The notes under the pieces were generated by a model. It ran no database searches. It saw only the letters and a program-made list of their open reading frames with translations, and was not told the origin of the DNA. A stretch of DNA of 64,000 nt from Rhodopseudomonas sp. (GTDB taxonomy: Bacteria; Pseudomonadota; Alphaproteobacteria; Rhizobiales; Xanthobacteraceae): positions 62,001 to 126,000 of the forward strand of contig NZ_JACABA010000005.1 of NCBI RefSeq assembly GCF_013377015.1, in the 5' to 3' direction. Shown piece after piece: positions 1 to 9,473 of this stretch (position 1 is the first letter of the stretch; the number at the start of each line of letters is the position of its first letter). The translations under genes and the position numbers were made by a program.

Positions 1-81
1 CTGCATGGTCGGATGCCAGGGACCGGCGGCATTCGGCCCGGTGACGATGTGGCGACCGTCGATGCGGTAGATGGCGTCCAT
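1..81 (-). CDS. Thioesterase-family protein, N-terminal fragment (cut by window edge)
   Basis: Only the first 27 codons are inside the window, reading MDAIYRIDGRHIVTGPNAAG and on to WHPTMQ. This opening resembles acyl-CoA thioesterase (TesB-like, hotdog-fold) proteins of Bradyrhizobium and Rhodopseudomonas, which is recognition from memory rather than a domain match. The frame is open to the edge. It shares strand and direction with the nitronate monooxygenase just upstream, 76 bases away, so the two may be co-transcribed. Confidence 0.5.
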   Translation of the reverse strand, partial: MDAIYRIDGRHIVTGPNAAGPWHPTMQ

Positions 82-157
82 CAATCAAACATTCCCATCG
101 CGATTTCGCGCCCCGGATGCTGCGCAACCCGGGCACGATGCAGTTGTCTTCGTCTGC

Positions 158-1126
158 TCACAATGCCGGATCGATGGCCGCGTCGTATTCGCGCTTGAAC
201 CGCGCGACCAGCTCGGCGACCGGCACCACCTTCGGAATGCTCCCGATACCCTGGCCGCTGCCCCAGATTTCCTTCCAGGCCTTCGGCTTGGCGCGCTCGC
301 CGGAGGCGTCGGTGCCGAAATTCATCTTCGAGGGATCGGATTCCGGCAGATTGTCGGGGTCCATGCCGGCGGCGACGATCGACGGCTTCAGGTAGTTGCC
401 GTGTACGCCGGTGAACAGGTTGGAATAGACGATGTCTTCCGCGGTCGAGGTGGTGATCATGTCCTTGTAGCCCGGCACCGCGTTGGCTTCGGTGGTGGCG
501 ATGAAGGCCGAGCCGATATAGGCGAAGTCCGCGCCGAGCACTCGCGCGGCGCGGATCGCGCGGCCATTGCCGATCGCGCCGGACAGTGCCAATGGGCCGT
601 CGAACCATGCCCTGGTCTCGGCGACGAAGGCGAACGGCGAGATTTCGCCGGCATGGCCGCCGGCGCCGGCGCAGACCAGGATCAGCCCGTCGGCGCCCTT
701 CTCGATCGCCTTGTGGGCGAATTTCTGGTTGATCACGTCGTGGAACACGATGCCGCCCCAGCGATGCGCGGCCTGGTTCAATTCCTCGCGGGCGCCGAGC
801 GAGGTGATCATCATCGGCACCTTGTGCTTCTCGCACAGCGCCATGTCGGCATCGAGCCGGTTGTTGGATTTGTGCACGATCTGGTTGACGGCGAACGGCG
901 CCGAGGGCCGCTCCGGATGCGCCTTGTCGTAGGTCGCGAGCTCTTCCTTAATCTGCACCAGCCATTCGTCGAGCAGCGCCGCCGGCCGCGCGTTCAGCGC
1001 CGGAAACGATCCGACGATCCCGGCCTTGCACTGCGCGATCACGAGGTCCGGCACCGAAATGATGAACAACGGAGAGCCGATCACCGGGATCGAGAGGCGG
1101 CCCTTGAACAGTGCAGGCATCGACAT
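158..1126 (-). CDS. Nitronate monooxygenase (2-nitropropane dioxygenase family)
   Basis: A 322-aa FMN enzyme of the NMO family, which oxidises alkyl nitronates to carbonyl compounds and nitrite. The TIM-barrel pattern is clear: N-terminal PVIGSPLF, the FMN/active-site loop GAGGHAG at residues 154-160 with the conserved His158, and GAIGNGRAI near residue 183 in the phosphate-binding part. The open frame extends 37 codons further upstream, but the ATG at 1126 is preceded by AAGGGG at a good distance and matches the usual family start. Cytoplasmic. True substrates in this family are often unknown; some members act on enoyl or other oxidised substrates. Confidence 0.9.
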   Translation of the reverse strand: MSMPALFKGRLSIPVIGSPLFIISVPDLVIAQCKAGIVGSFPALNARPAALLDEWLVQIKEELATYDKAHPERPSAPFAVNQIVHKSNNRLDADMALCEKHKVPMMITSLGAREELNQAAHRWGGIVFHDVINQKFAHKAIEKGADGLILVCAGAGGHAGEISPFAFVAETRAWFDGPLALSGAIGNGRAIRAARVLGADFAYIGSAFIATTEANAVPGYKDMITTSTAEDIVYSNLFTGVHGNYLKPSIVAAGMDPDNLPESDPSKMNFGTDASGERAKPKAWKEIWGSGQGIGSIPKVVPVAELVARFKREYDAAIDPAL

Positions 1127-1266
1127 TCGCAAATTCCCCTTGGGTTGTTTTTGGCGGCGTGTGCGCCGCGACAAGAAAGCAAGCGCGCCACCGCCTTGCA
1201 AGGCATGATGTCGCGAAATCGCAGCGATTGGACGCAAGATCGCCGCCGGCTTTCGTGGCTAGCGCG

Positions 1267-1848
1267 CTACTGGCACCAGGCGCTGGTGACGAAATTGTCG
1301 GTCCGGCAATCGCCGGGTTGCCGTGGCCGCCCGGGGATCAGAACCTTGGCGGAGCACTTCTCGACCGCATCGGCGCCGAGGCTCTTGCCTTCGCTGAAGC
1401 CCTTGGCCTTGCACAGCGTGTCGGCCGCCGCCTTGCAGTCCGGCCCGCCGCCGGCCGATACCGAGCAAACCACCCGACCGGTCACCATCGACGGCACGCC
1501 AAGCCGGGACGGGGTTTCCGGCGGTGGCGTGGTTGGCGGGAGCGGGCTTTCCGGCGGTCTGGCGTCCGCTGACGGCCTTGGCTCCGGCTGCTCGTTGGAC
1601 AAATGCGGCATCGAAATGTCCGGCAACAGCAACGACGGGTTCTTCAGCAGTTTTCCGATTTCATTGACCAGGCCCGGATTTTCCTCGCGCGGCGCGGCCG
1701 GCTGCGCAGGCTGCAGCGACGGCGCTGCCGCTGGCGCCGTCTGCGGCCAGGCCGAATGCGGCACGTTCAGCATCGCGACCGACGCCGCGGCGACGAAGAC
1801 GAGGCGCGCTCGGAATCGCAGCAGTTGATTCACGCGGAGAGCTGACAT
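1267..1848 (-). CDS. Exported proline-rich protein with six-cysteine C-terminal domain
   Basis: I do not recognise a named family. The 193-aa product starts with a typical signal peptide (basic N-terminus, hydrophobic core at about residues 15-30). A proline/alanine-rich linker fills the middle. The last 65 residues carry six cysteines, consistent with disulfides in the periplasm. The upstream part of the open frame is rich in arginine and looks non-coding, so I start at the ATG before the signal peptide. It probably belongs to a family restricted to Bradyrhizobium relatives. Function unknown. Confidence 0.7.
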   Translation of the reverse strand: MSALRVNQLLRFRARLVFVAAASVAMLNVPHSAWPQTAPAAAPSLQPAQPAAPREENPGLVNEIGKLLKNPSLLLPDISMPHLSNEQPEPRPSADARPPESPLPPTTPPPETPSRLGVPSMVTGRVVCSVSAGGGPDCKAAADTLCKAKGFSEGKSLGADAVEKCSAKVLIPGRPRQPGDCRTDNFVTSAWCQ

Positions 1849-1913
1849 CGCCGCATCGTATCCGCCTGCGCAGGTTCGGCAAAGCAACGCGCGCAGCGGC
1901 TCACCGATTTGTG

Positions 1914-2495
1914 CTAAACTAAACGAACTGCGACGATGAATCCGAGCACCAGGACGCCGGCGCCGAGGCTGACCCACAGCGTCAGACGCTTCTCGATCTG
2001 CTCGCGAATCCACACGCCGTAGCGGTTAAGCAGGATTGCGACCACGAAAAATCGTCCGCCGCGTGCGATCACCGACAGTCCGATAAATTGCCAGAAATTG
2101 AAGTCGGCGAACCCGGCGGTGATGGTGACCAGCTTGTATGGAATCGGGGTCAGGCCTTTCAGCAAGATGATCCAGGCGCCCCATTCGGCATAGCCGGCGC
2201 GAAACGCCGCGACCTTGTCGCCATAGCCGTAGAACTGGATCACCCAGTGCCCGACCGAATCGTACAGCAGCGCGCCGATCGCGTAGCCGACGGCGCCGCC
2301 GACCACCGAGGTTACGGTACACAGGGTGGCGTAGAGCCAGGCCCGCTCCGGCCGCGCCAGCGACATCGGGATCAGCATCACGTCGGGGGGGACCGGAAAG
2401 AACGAGCTTTCCGCGAATGACACCATGCCCATTACCCATAAGGCGTAAGGTTTGTGTGCGGCGTCGATACACCAGTCGTAGATTTTTCTCAGCAT
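1914..2495 (-). CDS. DedA/YqaA-like membrane protein (VTT domain)
   Basis: A 193-aa integral membrane protein with the VTT (SNARE-associated Golgi/DedA) layout. It has an amphipathic opening, a re-entrant segment with FAESSFFPVPPDVMLIP near residue 30, and further helices with the motif GLTPIPYKLVTITAG around residue 115. It ends in a hydrophobic C-terminal helix. DedA proteins are thought to move lipids, such as undecaprenyl phosphate or phospholipids, across the inner membrane. This short form is of the YqaA subtype. An alternative start lies 5 codons upstream at 2510; the chosen ATG gives the usual family N-terminus. Confidence 0.85.
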   Translation of the reverse strand: MLRKIYDWCIDAAHKPYALWVMGMVSFAESSFFPVPPDVMLIPMSLARPERAWLYATLCTVTSVVGGAVGYAIGALLYDSVGHWVIQFYGYGDKVAAFRAGYAEWGAWIILLKGLTPIPYKLVTITAGFADFNFWQFIGLSVIARGGRFFVVAILLNRYGVWIREQIEKRLTLWVSLGAGVLVLGFIVAVRLV

Positions 2496-2567
2496 GGCGC
2501 GATCAACCATCCTCGCGCCATTTTGTCCATGCCGCGGCTATGAAATGCGCCCAACCGGGAAAACCGC

Positions 2568-2969
2568 TCAGCGGCGCTTGCGCAGGCTGCGGCCCTCGAG
2601 CGCGACAATTGGTCGCCGTTCGATCCGGGCAGCCGCGGGTTCGGGGATCTTGAGGTTCGATTTCGGAAGCTTTTCGGCGATTCCCAGCATGGCTTCGCGG
2701 CGGCTCATCTCGCGCCAGACGTCCTCGGGGGAAACCCCGGCTGACGCCCACAAGACGGTGAGGTTGTAGAGCAGGTCGGCGCTCTCGCGGACCACCGCGG
2801 CGCGATTGCCGTTAACCGCGTCGATCACCACCTCTATCGCTTCTTCGGCGAGCTTTTTCGCCATCTTCGAGGGTCCGCGCTGGAACAGCCGCGCGGTTCG
2901 CGACAGCGCCGGATCGAGATCCTTGGCCGCGAGCACTGCCTGATAGAGCCGGTCGAGCGAATCACTCAT
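2568..2969 (-). CDS. Phosphoribosyl-ATP pyrophosphohydrolase-like protein (HisE/MazG fold)
   Basis: A 133-aa all-helical MazG-fold hydrolase. It shows the HisE signature: a KMAKKLAEEAIEVVIDA helix with paired glutamates and the following VVRESADLLYNLTVLW helix with the Glu/Asp metal ligands. HisE converts phosphoribosyl-ATP to phosphoribosyl-AMP in histidine synthesis. This copy stands alone, away from any his operon, and carries a basic C-terminal extension of about 25 residues beyond the usual 105-110. It may be a paralogue of the operon-borne hisE, with a house-cleaning nucleotide substrate as an alternative role. Confidence 0.8.
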   Translation of the reverse strand: MSDSLDRLYQAVLAAKDLDPALSRTARLFQRGPSKMAKKLAEEAIEVVIDAVNGNRAAVVRESADLLYNLTVLWASAGVSPEDVWREMSRREAMLGIAEKLPKSNLKIPEPAAARIERRPIVALEGRSLRKRR

Positions 2970-3039
2970 CCGGTTATGTTACTGTAAACAGGTGGCAGGC
3001 GCGTTAACGCCCCCACCGAAGCCGACTGTCGCGCAATCG

Positions 3040-3459
3040 TCACCAAGCTCGATAGCCGAGGCCAAGCGGCCGGCCGCCGCCATAATAGCCCGGCTTATCG
3101 TAATAGCCCTGCCCACGGTAATAGCCCGGATTGCCGTAATAGACCGGGCCGCGATTGTAATACTCGTATTCATCGCGACGGGCTTGCGAGGCGGCGATCG
3201 CCCCGATGGTTCCGATGATGCCGGCGAAAGCCGCGGCTGCGGCCGGGCCGCCATTGCCGCGACGAACGTGACGATGGCGTCGAGCCGCGCTGAAATCGGT
3301 GGCGTCACTGCTTGCGCCGCTCGCGGACGCAGTGTTGGCGGGAACCCGACTTTCCGCCGACGCCGGTGTCGGCGGCAGCGCGGTCATCGCCACGGCAACC
3401 AATGTCGCGACTGCGATGCCACGGGTGGTGAACGCCAGTAATTTGCTACGCGTGAACAT
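3040..3459 (-). CDS. Small exported Gly/Tyr-rich protein
   Basis: The 139-aa product begins MFTRSKLLAF and has a signal peptide ending near residue 35 (PASAES). An alanine-rich hydrophobic stretch with GIIGTIGAIAAS follows at about residues 75-95. The tail is low-complexity, built of repeated YYG/GYY units with Arg. This is typical of rhizobial envelope proteins of unknown function. The start is supported by GAAGGA upstream of the ATG; the open frame continues further upstream but overlaps the end of ligC antisense-free sequence poorly in codon use. No function can be assigned. Confidence 0.7.
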   Translation of the reverse strand: MFTRSKLLAFTTRGIAVATLVAVAMTALPPTPASAESRVPANTASASGASSDATDFSAARRHRHVRRGNGGPAAAAAFAGIIGTIGAIAASQARRDEYEYYNRGPVYYGNPGYYRGQGYYDKPGYYGGGRPLGLGYRAW

Positions 3460-3550
3460 GTGATGTCCTTCGGCTTGCTCGGCCTTCGACGGCCCGATGA
3501 ATAAAACCCCGCTGATGCGAAAAAGTTCCATTGCCGCGCACGCCAGGATT

Positions 3551-4507
3551 TCAGTCTTCGAGCTGTTGCGCCAAGTCGTGCAGTATTTGGTAGCAGGGCA
3601 GCACTTGCGCCACGCTGGAATTCGGCTCTCGGCCGTTGCCAATCGCGGCGAAGAACTCCCGGTCCTGTAATTCGATGCCGTTCATGGAGACATCGACCTT
3701 GGAGACGTCGATCTTCTCGTCCTTGCCGTTGAACAGGTCGTCGTAGCGGGCGATCCAGGTGCCGTTGTCGCAGATATAGCGGAAGAAGGTGCCGAGCGGG
3801 CCGTCATTGTTGAACGACAGGCTCAGCGTGCAGATCGCGCCGTTCTCGGCCTTGAGCTGGATCGACATGTCCATCGCGATGCCGAGCGTCGGATGGATCG
3901 GCCCCTGCACCGCATTGGCCTTCACGATCTTCGATCCCGCCTGATAGGCGAACAGATCGACGGTGTGGGCGGCGTGGTGCCACAACAGGTGGTCGGTCCA
4001 GCTGCGCGCCTGGCCCAGCGCATTGATGTTGCTGCGGCGGAAGAAATAGGTCTGCACGTCCATCTGCTGAATCGCGATCTCGCCGGCAACGATCTTCTTA
4101 TGCAGATATTGATGGCTCGGATTGAAGCGGCGGGTGTGGCCGCACATCGCCACCAAGCCGGTCTTCTTCTGCAGGTCGACCACCGCCTGCGCGTCGGCCA
4201 GCGAATCCGCCAGCGGGATTTCCACCTGGACATGCTTCCCGGCGTTGAGGCACGCGATCGCCTGCGCCGCATGCATCTGGGTCGGGGTGCAAAGGATCAC
4301 CGCGTCGACCTCGGGCAACGCCAGTGCGTCGGCGAGTTCGGTGCAGGCGTGGGAGATACCGTATTTCTTCGCGACGTCCTGCGTCGCATCCAGTCGGCGG
4401 CCGATCAGCGACACTACTTCGACGCCGTCGATATTCTTGATGCCGTCGAGATGCTTGATGCCGAATGCGCCGGCGCCCGCCAGCGCGACCTTGATCGGTT
4501 TAGCCAT
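3551..4507 (-). CDS. ligC: 4-carboxy-2-hydroxymuconate-6-semialdehyde dehydrogenase (LigC)
   Basis: A 318-aa Gfo/Idh/MocA-family oxidoreductase. The Rossmann motif AGAGAFGIKH sits at residues 10-19, followed by the typical EIPLADS dinucleotide/substrate segment near residue 96. LigC oxidises the hemiacetal form of 4-carboxy-2-hydroxymuconate-6-semialdehyde to 2-pyrone-4,6-dicarboxylate with NADP. It is the last gene of the lig operon: its ATG directly abuts the ligB stop (TGAATG), so translational coupling is likely. The operon context settles the assignment within a broad family. Confidence 0.95.
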   Translation of the reverse strand: MAKPIKVALAGAGAFGIKHLDGIKNIDGVEVVSLIGRRLDATQDVAKKYGISHACTELADALALPEVDAVILCTPTQMHAAQAIACLNAGKHVQVEIPLADSLADAQAVVDLQKKTGLVAMCGHTRRFNPSHQYLHKKIVAGEIAIQQMDVQTYFFRRSNINALGQARSWTDHLLWHHAAHTVDLFAYQAGSKIVKANAVQGPIHPTLGIAMDMSIQLKAENGAICTLSLSFNNDGPLGTFFRYICDNGTWIARYDDLFNGKDEKIDVSKVDVSMNGIELQDREFFAAIGNGREPNSSVAQVLPCYQILHDLAQQLED

Positions 4508-5751
<1,244 letters not shown>

Positions 5752-5761
5752 GGCGTCCTCC

Positions 5762-6676
5762 TCAGGAAAGTTCGGGCCAGTATAGCCGCATCGGGTTGTC
5801 GACCAGCAGCTTGTGTTGCAGCTCCGGCGTGGTGACGATCTGCGGAATGAAATCGACCAGCAGGCCATCGTCCGGCATGTGGTCCTTGAGGTTCGGATGC
5901 GGCCAGTCGGTGCCCCACAGCACGCGATCCGGAAAAGTCTCGACGATCCGCCGCGCGAACGGCACCACGTCGCGATAGGGCTGCCGCTCCCCGTTCAGCG
6001 CCGGCGGTCCGGTCACCGACAGTCGCTCCGGGCAACTGACCTTCGACCAGATGTTGGGATGCAGCGTCATGAACTTGACGAACAGTTCGAATTCCGGGCC
6101 ATCGACCGGCTTGCCGACGTCGGGCCGGCCCATGTGATCGACCACGACGAGCGTCGGCAGCGCGGTGAAGAAATCCCACAATTCGGGCAGGTCGACCGCC
6201 TCGAAATAGATCACCACATGCCAGCCCAGTTTGGCGATCCGGCCGGCAATTTCCAGCAACTCGTCCTTCGGGGTGAAGTCCACCAGCCGCTTGACGAAAT
6301 TGAACCGCACGCCGCGGACGCCGGCTTCGTGCATCGCCTCCAGTTCGGAGTCGTGGATGCTGCGCTTCACCGTCGCAATGCCCCGCGCGCGACCGCCGGA
6401 ATGAGCCAGCGCATCGAGCATCGCGCTGTTGTCGGCGCCGTGGCAGGTCGCCTGCACCACGACGTTGCGGGCAAAGCCGAGATGGTCGCGCAAAGCGAAC
6501 AGTTGCTGCTTCGAGGCGTCGCACGGGGTGTATTTGCGCTCGGGCGCGAACGGGAATTCCGCGCCGGGCCCGAACACATGGCAATGCGCATCCACCGCGC
6601 CCGCTGGCACCTTGAATGTCGGCTTCGACGGGTTGGCGTACCAGTCGAGCCAGCCTTGGGTCTTTTCAAATTGCAT
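5762..6676 (-). CDS. ligI: 2-pyrone-4,6-dicarboxylate hydrolase (LigI)
   Basis: A 304-aa amidohydrolase-superfamily enzyme that opens 2-pyrone-4,6-dicarboxylate to 4-oxalomesaconate. The N-terminal DAHCHVFGPG has the paired histidines at residues 31 and 33. The C-terminal LWGTDWPHPN carries the catalytic aspartate. LigI needs no divalent metal, unlike most of the superfamily. It lies 10 bases upstream of ligA and 13 bases after the DUF1932 gene. The start chosen is MQFEKTQGW; an upstream extension of 41 codons is Arg-rich and overlaps the preceding gene. Confidence 0.95.
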   Translation of the reverse strand: MQFEKTQGWLDWYANPSKPTFKVPAGAVDAHCHVFGPGAEFPFAPERKYTPCDASKQQLFALRDHLGFARNVVVQATCHGADNSAMLDALAHSGGRARGIATVKRSIHDSELEAMHEAGVRGVRFNFVKRLVDFTPKDELLEIAGRIAKLGWHVVIYFEAVDLPELWDFFTALPTLVVVDHMGRPDVGKPVDGPEFELFVKFMTLHPNIWSKVSCPERLSVTGPPALNGERQPYRDVVPFARRIVETFPDRVLWGTDWPHPNLKDHMPDDGLLVDFIPQIVTTPELQHKLLVDNPMRLYWPELS

Positions 6677-6689
6677 CAGTGTTGATCTT

Positions 6690-7613
6690 TCAGGTCTTGG
6701 CCTTCGCCGCTGCAAGAATTCGGTCGGCCTCGATGCGCCAGTCAGGACTGCGGGCAAATTCCGGATCGCCGCGCTTGCCGAACACGCCGGCGTCGGCAAG
6801 GTCGGCGACGAACGCTTGCCGCTCGGCGGTGCCCTGCGCCGACCATGGCGTCAGCCCCGCCTCGCGTACGGTCTCGGCCACCTCGAAAACTTCCTCGGCG
6901 CGGCGACGGCCGTGTTCGATCACGCGCTGGAAGAAATAGGCGCCCTGTTTCTCCCAGTCGATGCTCGGAAAGGTCTCCTGCAGCGACGCCAGCACCGCGT
7001 CCTCGACTCCGTAGGCCCGCGCGGTGGTGAAGCTTTCGATCACCATCGCCTCCAGCCCCTTGATCATGATGCTGCGGCACATCTTGGTCGCTGACGCCAC
7101 GCCGAGTTTTTCACTCGCCACCTTGGCGTCGAAGCCCAGCGCGATCAGCAGCGGCGCCAGCTCCGCCGCGCCGGCGCCGCCGAGCAGCAGTGGCACCTTG
7201 ATCCGATAGGGCGGGATCGAGGTCATCACCGCGCCCTCGACATAGCGGCCGCCGGCCGCGTCGATCAGTTGGGCGGCGCGCTGCTTGGCGCCGGGCGAGG
7301 CCGAATTGAAATCGAGAAACCAGCCGCCCGGCCGGACCCCCGGCGCGCAGGCCTGCGCCACCGCGACGGTCTGGCTGGCGGTCACCGCGGAGACGATCAG
7401 GTCGGACATCGCCGCCAGCGCGGCATGGGATGCGACCAGCGCCACGCCATGGATGCCGGCGTGGTAGCGCATCGCGTCCGCCGGACCGCCGTCGAGCTTG
7501 ATGTCATAGGCCGCGACCTTCACGCCCTGCGCGCGCAGATCCTCGGCCAGAATCCGGCCGACCTCGCCATAGCCGACCAGTCCGAGCTGCCATTGTTTCG
7601 GATCGCGGGTCAT
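6690..7613 (-). CDS. NAD(P)-dependent dehydrogenase, 6PGDH-like with DUF1932 C-terminal domain
   Basis: The 307-aa protein has a Rossmann domain (GLVGYGEVGRILAEDL at residues 10-25) of the 6-phosphogluconate/3-hydroxyisobutyrate dehydrogenase type. A helical DUF1932 domain follows, with the KMCRSIMIKGLEAM helix bearing the catalytic-type lysine (about residue 185). The family suggests oxidation or reduction of a beta-hydroxy acid. It is embedded in the lig operon with 1 base to ligK and 13 to ligI, so co-translation is near certain. No step of the published 4,5-cleavage pathway needs it. Its role here is unknown. Confidence 0.88.
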   Translation of the reverse strand: MTRDPKQWQLGLVGYGEVGRILAEDLRAQGVKVAAYDIKLDGGPADAMRYHAGIHGVALVASHAALAAMSDLIVSAVTASQTVAVAQACAPGVRPGGWFLDFNSASPGAKQRAAQLIDAAGGRYVEGAVMTSIPPYRIKVPLLLGGAGAAELAPLLIALGFDAKVASEKLGVASATKMCRSIMIKGLEAMVIESFTTARAYGVEDAVLASLQETFPSIDWEKQGAYFFQRVIEHGRRRAEEVFEVAETVREAGLTPWSAQGTAERQAFVADLADAGVFGKRGDPEFARSPDWRIEADRILAAAKAKT

Positions 7614-7614
7614 C

Positions 7615-8310
7615 TCAATCGATGTATTTCAGGCCGGCTTTTTCCAGCGGCCCGCGCATATTGTACATGTCGAGCCCGAGCACGCCGCTCGCCAGCTTCT
7701 CGCGCTTCTCGGCCTCGTTGGCCTCGCGGGCGGCGGCGGCGTCGGCGACGGCTTGCGCCACCGCGGCCGGCACCACCACGACGCCGTCGTCATCGGCAAT
7801 CACCACGTCGCCCGGATTGACCAGCGCGCCGGCGCAGACCACCGGGATGTTGACCGAGCCGAGTGTCGCCTTCACGGTGCCCTTGGCGCTGATCGCCTTG
7901 GAGAATACCGGAAACTGCATCGCGGTGAGATCCTTGACGTCGCGCACACCGCCGTCGATCACCAGCCCGACCGCGCCGCGGGCGCGAAAGCTGGTCGCCA
8001 GCAGATCGCCGAAGAAGCCGTCGGTGTTGTCGGCGGTGCAGGCTGCCACCACGATGTCGCCGGGCCGCAACTGCTCGGCGGCGACATGCATCATCCAGTT
8101 GTCGCCGGGCTGCAGCAGCACGGTCACCGCAGTGCCGCAGGTATGCGCCCCGGCATAGATCGGCCGCATATAGGGCTGCATCAGCCCGACCCGGCCCATC
8201 GCCTCGTGGATGGTGGCGACGCCGAACCGCGCCAGTTTTGCCACCGCGGCTTTGTCGGCCCGCACCACGTTGCGCTTGACGATGCCGAGGTCGTTGGTTC
8301 GCACGCTCAT
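7615..8310 (-). CDS. ligK: 4-carboxy-4-hydroxy-2-oxoadipate aldolase (LigK), RraA fold
   Basis: A 231-aa class II (metal-dependent) aldolase of the RraA-like fold that splits CHA into pyruvate and oxaloacetate, the last step of the pathway. Visible landmarks are the metal/pyruvate-binding [12 protein letters not shown] (about residues 117-128, Arg and Asp ligands) and [20 protein letters not shown]-type strand near residue 165. Many LigK/HMG aldolases also decarboxylate oxaloacetate. The stop is one base from the DUF1932 start, and its ATG follows the ligJ stop... upstream by one base, so the genes are tightly packed. Confidence 0.94.
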   Translation of the reverse strand: MSVRTNDLGIVKRNVVRADKAAVAKLARFGVATIHEAMGRVGLMQPYMRPIYAGAHTCGTAVTVLLQPGDNWMMHVAAEQLRPGDIVVAACTADNTDGFFGDLLATSFRARGAVGLVIDGGVRDVKDLTAMQFPVFSKAISAKGTVKATLGSVNIPVVCAGALVNPGDVVIADDDGVVVVPAAVAQAVADAAAAREANEAEKREKLASGVLGLDMYNMRGPLEKAGLKYID

Positions 8311-8311
8311 G

Positions 8312-9340
8312 CTAGTGGCCCTTTGCTTTCAGCGCGGCGTCGAGTCGCGGATAGACCCGCCGCGCATTGCCCTCGTAGATCTGCTTCTTCTCGGCGGGCG
8401 TCAGCAGCGTCGATGCCTCGATATAGCGCTTGGTGTCGTCGTAATAGAACCCGGTTTCCGGATCGATGCCGCGCACCGCGCCGATCATCTCGCTGGCAAA
8501 CAGGATGTTGTCCACCGGGATCACCTTGGTCAACAAGTCGATGCCGGGCTGGTGATACACACAGGTATCGAAGAAGATGTTGCCCAGCAGATGATCCTTC
8601 AGCAGCGGCTTTTTCATCTCCTGCGCCAGGCCGCGGAACCGGCCCCAGTGGTACGGCACCGCGCCGCCGCCATGCGGGATGACGAATTTCAGCGTCGGGA
8701 AATCCCGGAACAGGTCGGCGGTCAGGCACTGCATGAAGGCGGTGGTGTCGGCGTTGAGATAATGCGCGCCGGTGGTGTGGAAGCAGGCGTTGCAGCTGGT
8801 CGAGACGTGGATCATCGCCGGGATGTCGTGCTCGACCATCTTCTCGTAGATCGGATACCAGTGCCGGTCGGGCAGCGGCGGCGAGGTCCAGTGTCCGCCG
8901 GACGGATCAGGATTGAGGTTGATGCCGACGAAGCCGTAGTCCTTGACGCATTTCTCCAGCTCGGGAATGCAGCTTTTGGGATCGACGCCGGGCGATTGCG
9001 GCAGCATCGCCGCGCCGATGAAGTGATCGGGGAACAGCCCGGCGACGCGCGCGCACAATTCGTTGCAGATCGCCGCCCAGGTCGACGATACCTGGAAGTC
9101 GCCGATGTGGTGCGCCATGAAGCTGGCGCGCGGCGAGAAGATGGTGAGGTCGCTGCCGCGCTCCTGCATCTTCTTCAGCTGGTTCTCGGCGATGCTGTCG
9201 CGCAATTCGTCGTCGCTGATCTTCAGATCGGATACTTTCGGCATCACCGAGGCATCGTTGATGCCGGCGATCTGCCGGTTGCGCCAATCCTCCAGCGCCT
9301 TCGGCGCGGTGGTGTAGTGGCCGTGAATGTCGATGATCAT
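8312..9340 (-). CDS. ligJ: 4-oxalomesaconate hydratase (LigJ)
   Basis: A 342-aa amidohydrolase-fold hydratase that adds water to the enol form of 4-oxalomesaconate, giving 4-carboxy-4-hydroxy-2-oxoadipate. The first strand reads [13 protein letters not shown], with the metal-binding His-x-His. Further landmarks are [16 protein letters not shown] near residue 178 and the [16 protein letters not shown] segment around residue 220, which supplies another histidine. This is the LigJ/2-amino-3-carboxymuconate decarboxylase-like branch; gene order makes LigJ the clear call. A palindromic repeat sits just upstream, between it and galD. Confidence 0.95.
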   Translation of the reverse strand: MIIDIHGHYTTAPKALEDWRNRQIAGINDASVMPKVSDLKISDDELRDSIAENQLKKMQERGSDLTIFSPRASFMAHHIGDFQVSSTWAAICNELCARVAGLFPDHFIGAAMLPQSPGVDPKSCIPELEKCVKDYGFVGINLNPDPSGGHWTSPPLPDRHWYPIYEKMVEHDIPAMIHVSTSCNACFHTTGAHYLNADTTAFMQCLTADLFRDFPTLKFVIPHGGGAVPYHWGRFRGLAQEMKKPLLKDHLLGNIFFDTCVYHQPGIDLLTKVIPVDNILFASEMIGAVRGIDPETGFYYDDTKRYIEASTLLTPAEKKQIYEGNARRVYPRLDAALKAKGH

Positions 9341-9374
9341 GATTATCCTTGGACGTTAATCGGAAAACCTGCGC

Positions 9375-9462
9375 CCGTCATTTCGAGGAGCGATGCGACG
9401 ACGCAATCCAGGGGCTCCGTACTTGGCGCCCCTGGATTGCTTCGCTTCGCTCGCAATGACGG
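9375..9462. repeat. REP-like palindromic repeat, type A copy 1
   Basis: A long imperfect palindrome opening CCGTCATTTCGAGGAGCG and closing GCTCGCAATGACGG, with inner arms GCAATCCAGGGGC and GCCCCTGGATTGC. It can form a strong stem-loop in DNA or RNA. The same core recurs at 13995-14104 and 45211-45292. It lies between galD and ligJ within the lig operon, where it may act as a processing or attenuation hairpin. Confidence 0.9.
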
Positions 9463-9473
9463 TTTCCATGCCT

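Noticed and set aside
71-1828. A 585-codon plus-strand frame over the nitronate monooxygenase and exported-protein genes
   Set aside because: It is antisense to two genes with clear family motifs and signal peptide; codon use is Arg/His-rich shadow. No domain was visible.
9375-9462. CRISPR-like or IS-derived repeat
   Set aside because: The copies are single palindromes scattered between genes, with no spacer array, transposase or target-site duplication visible.
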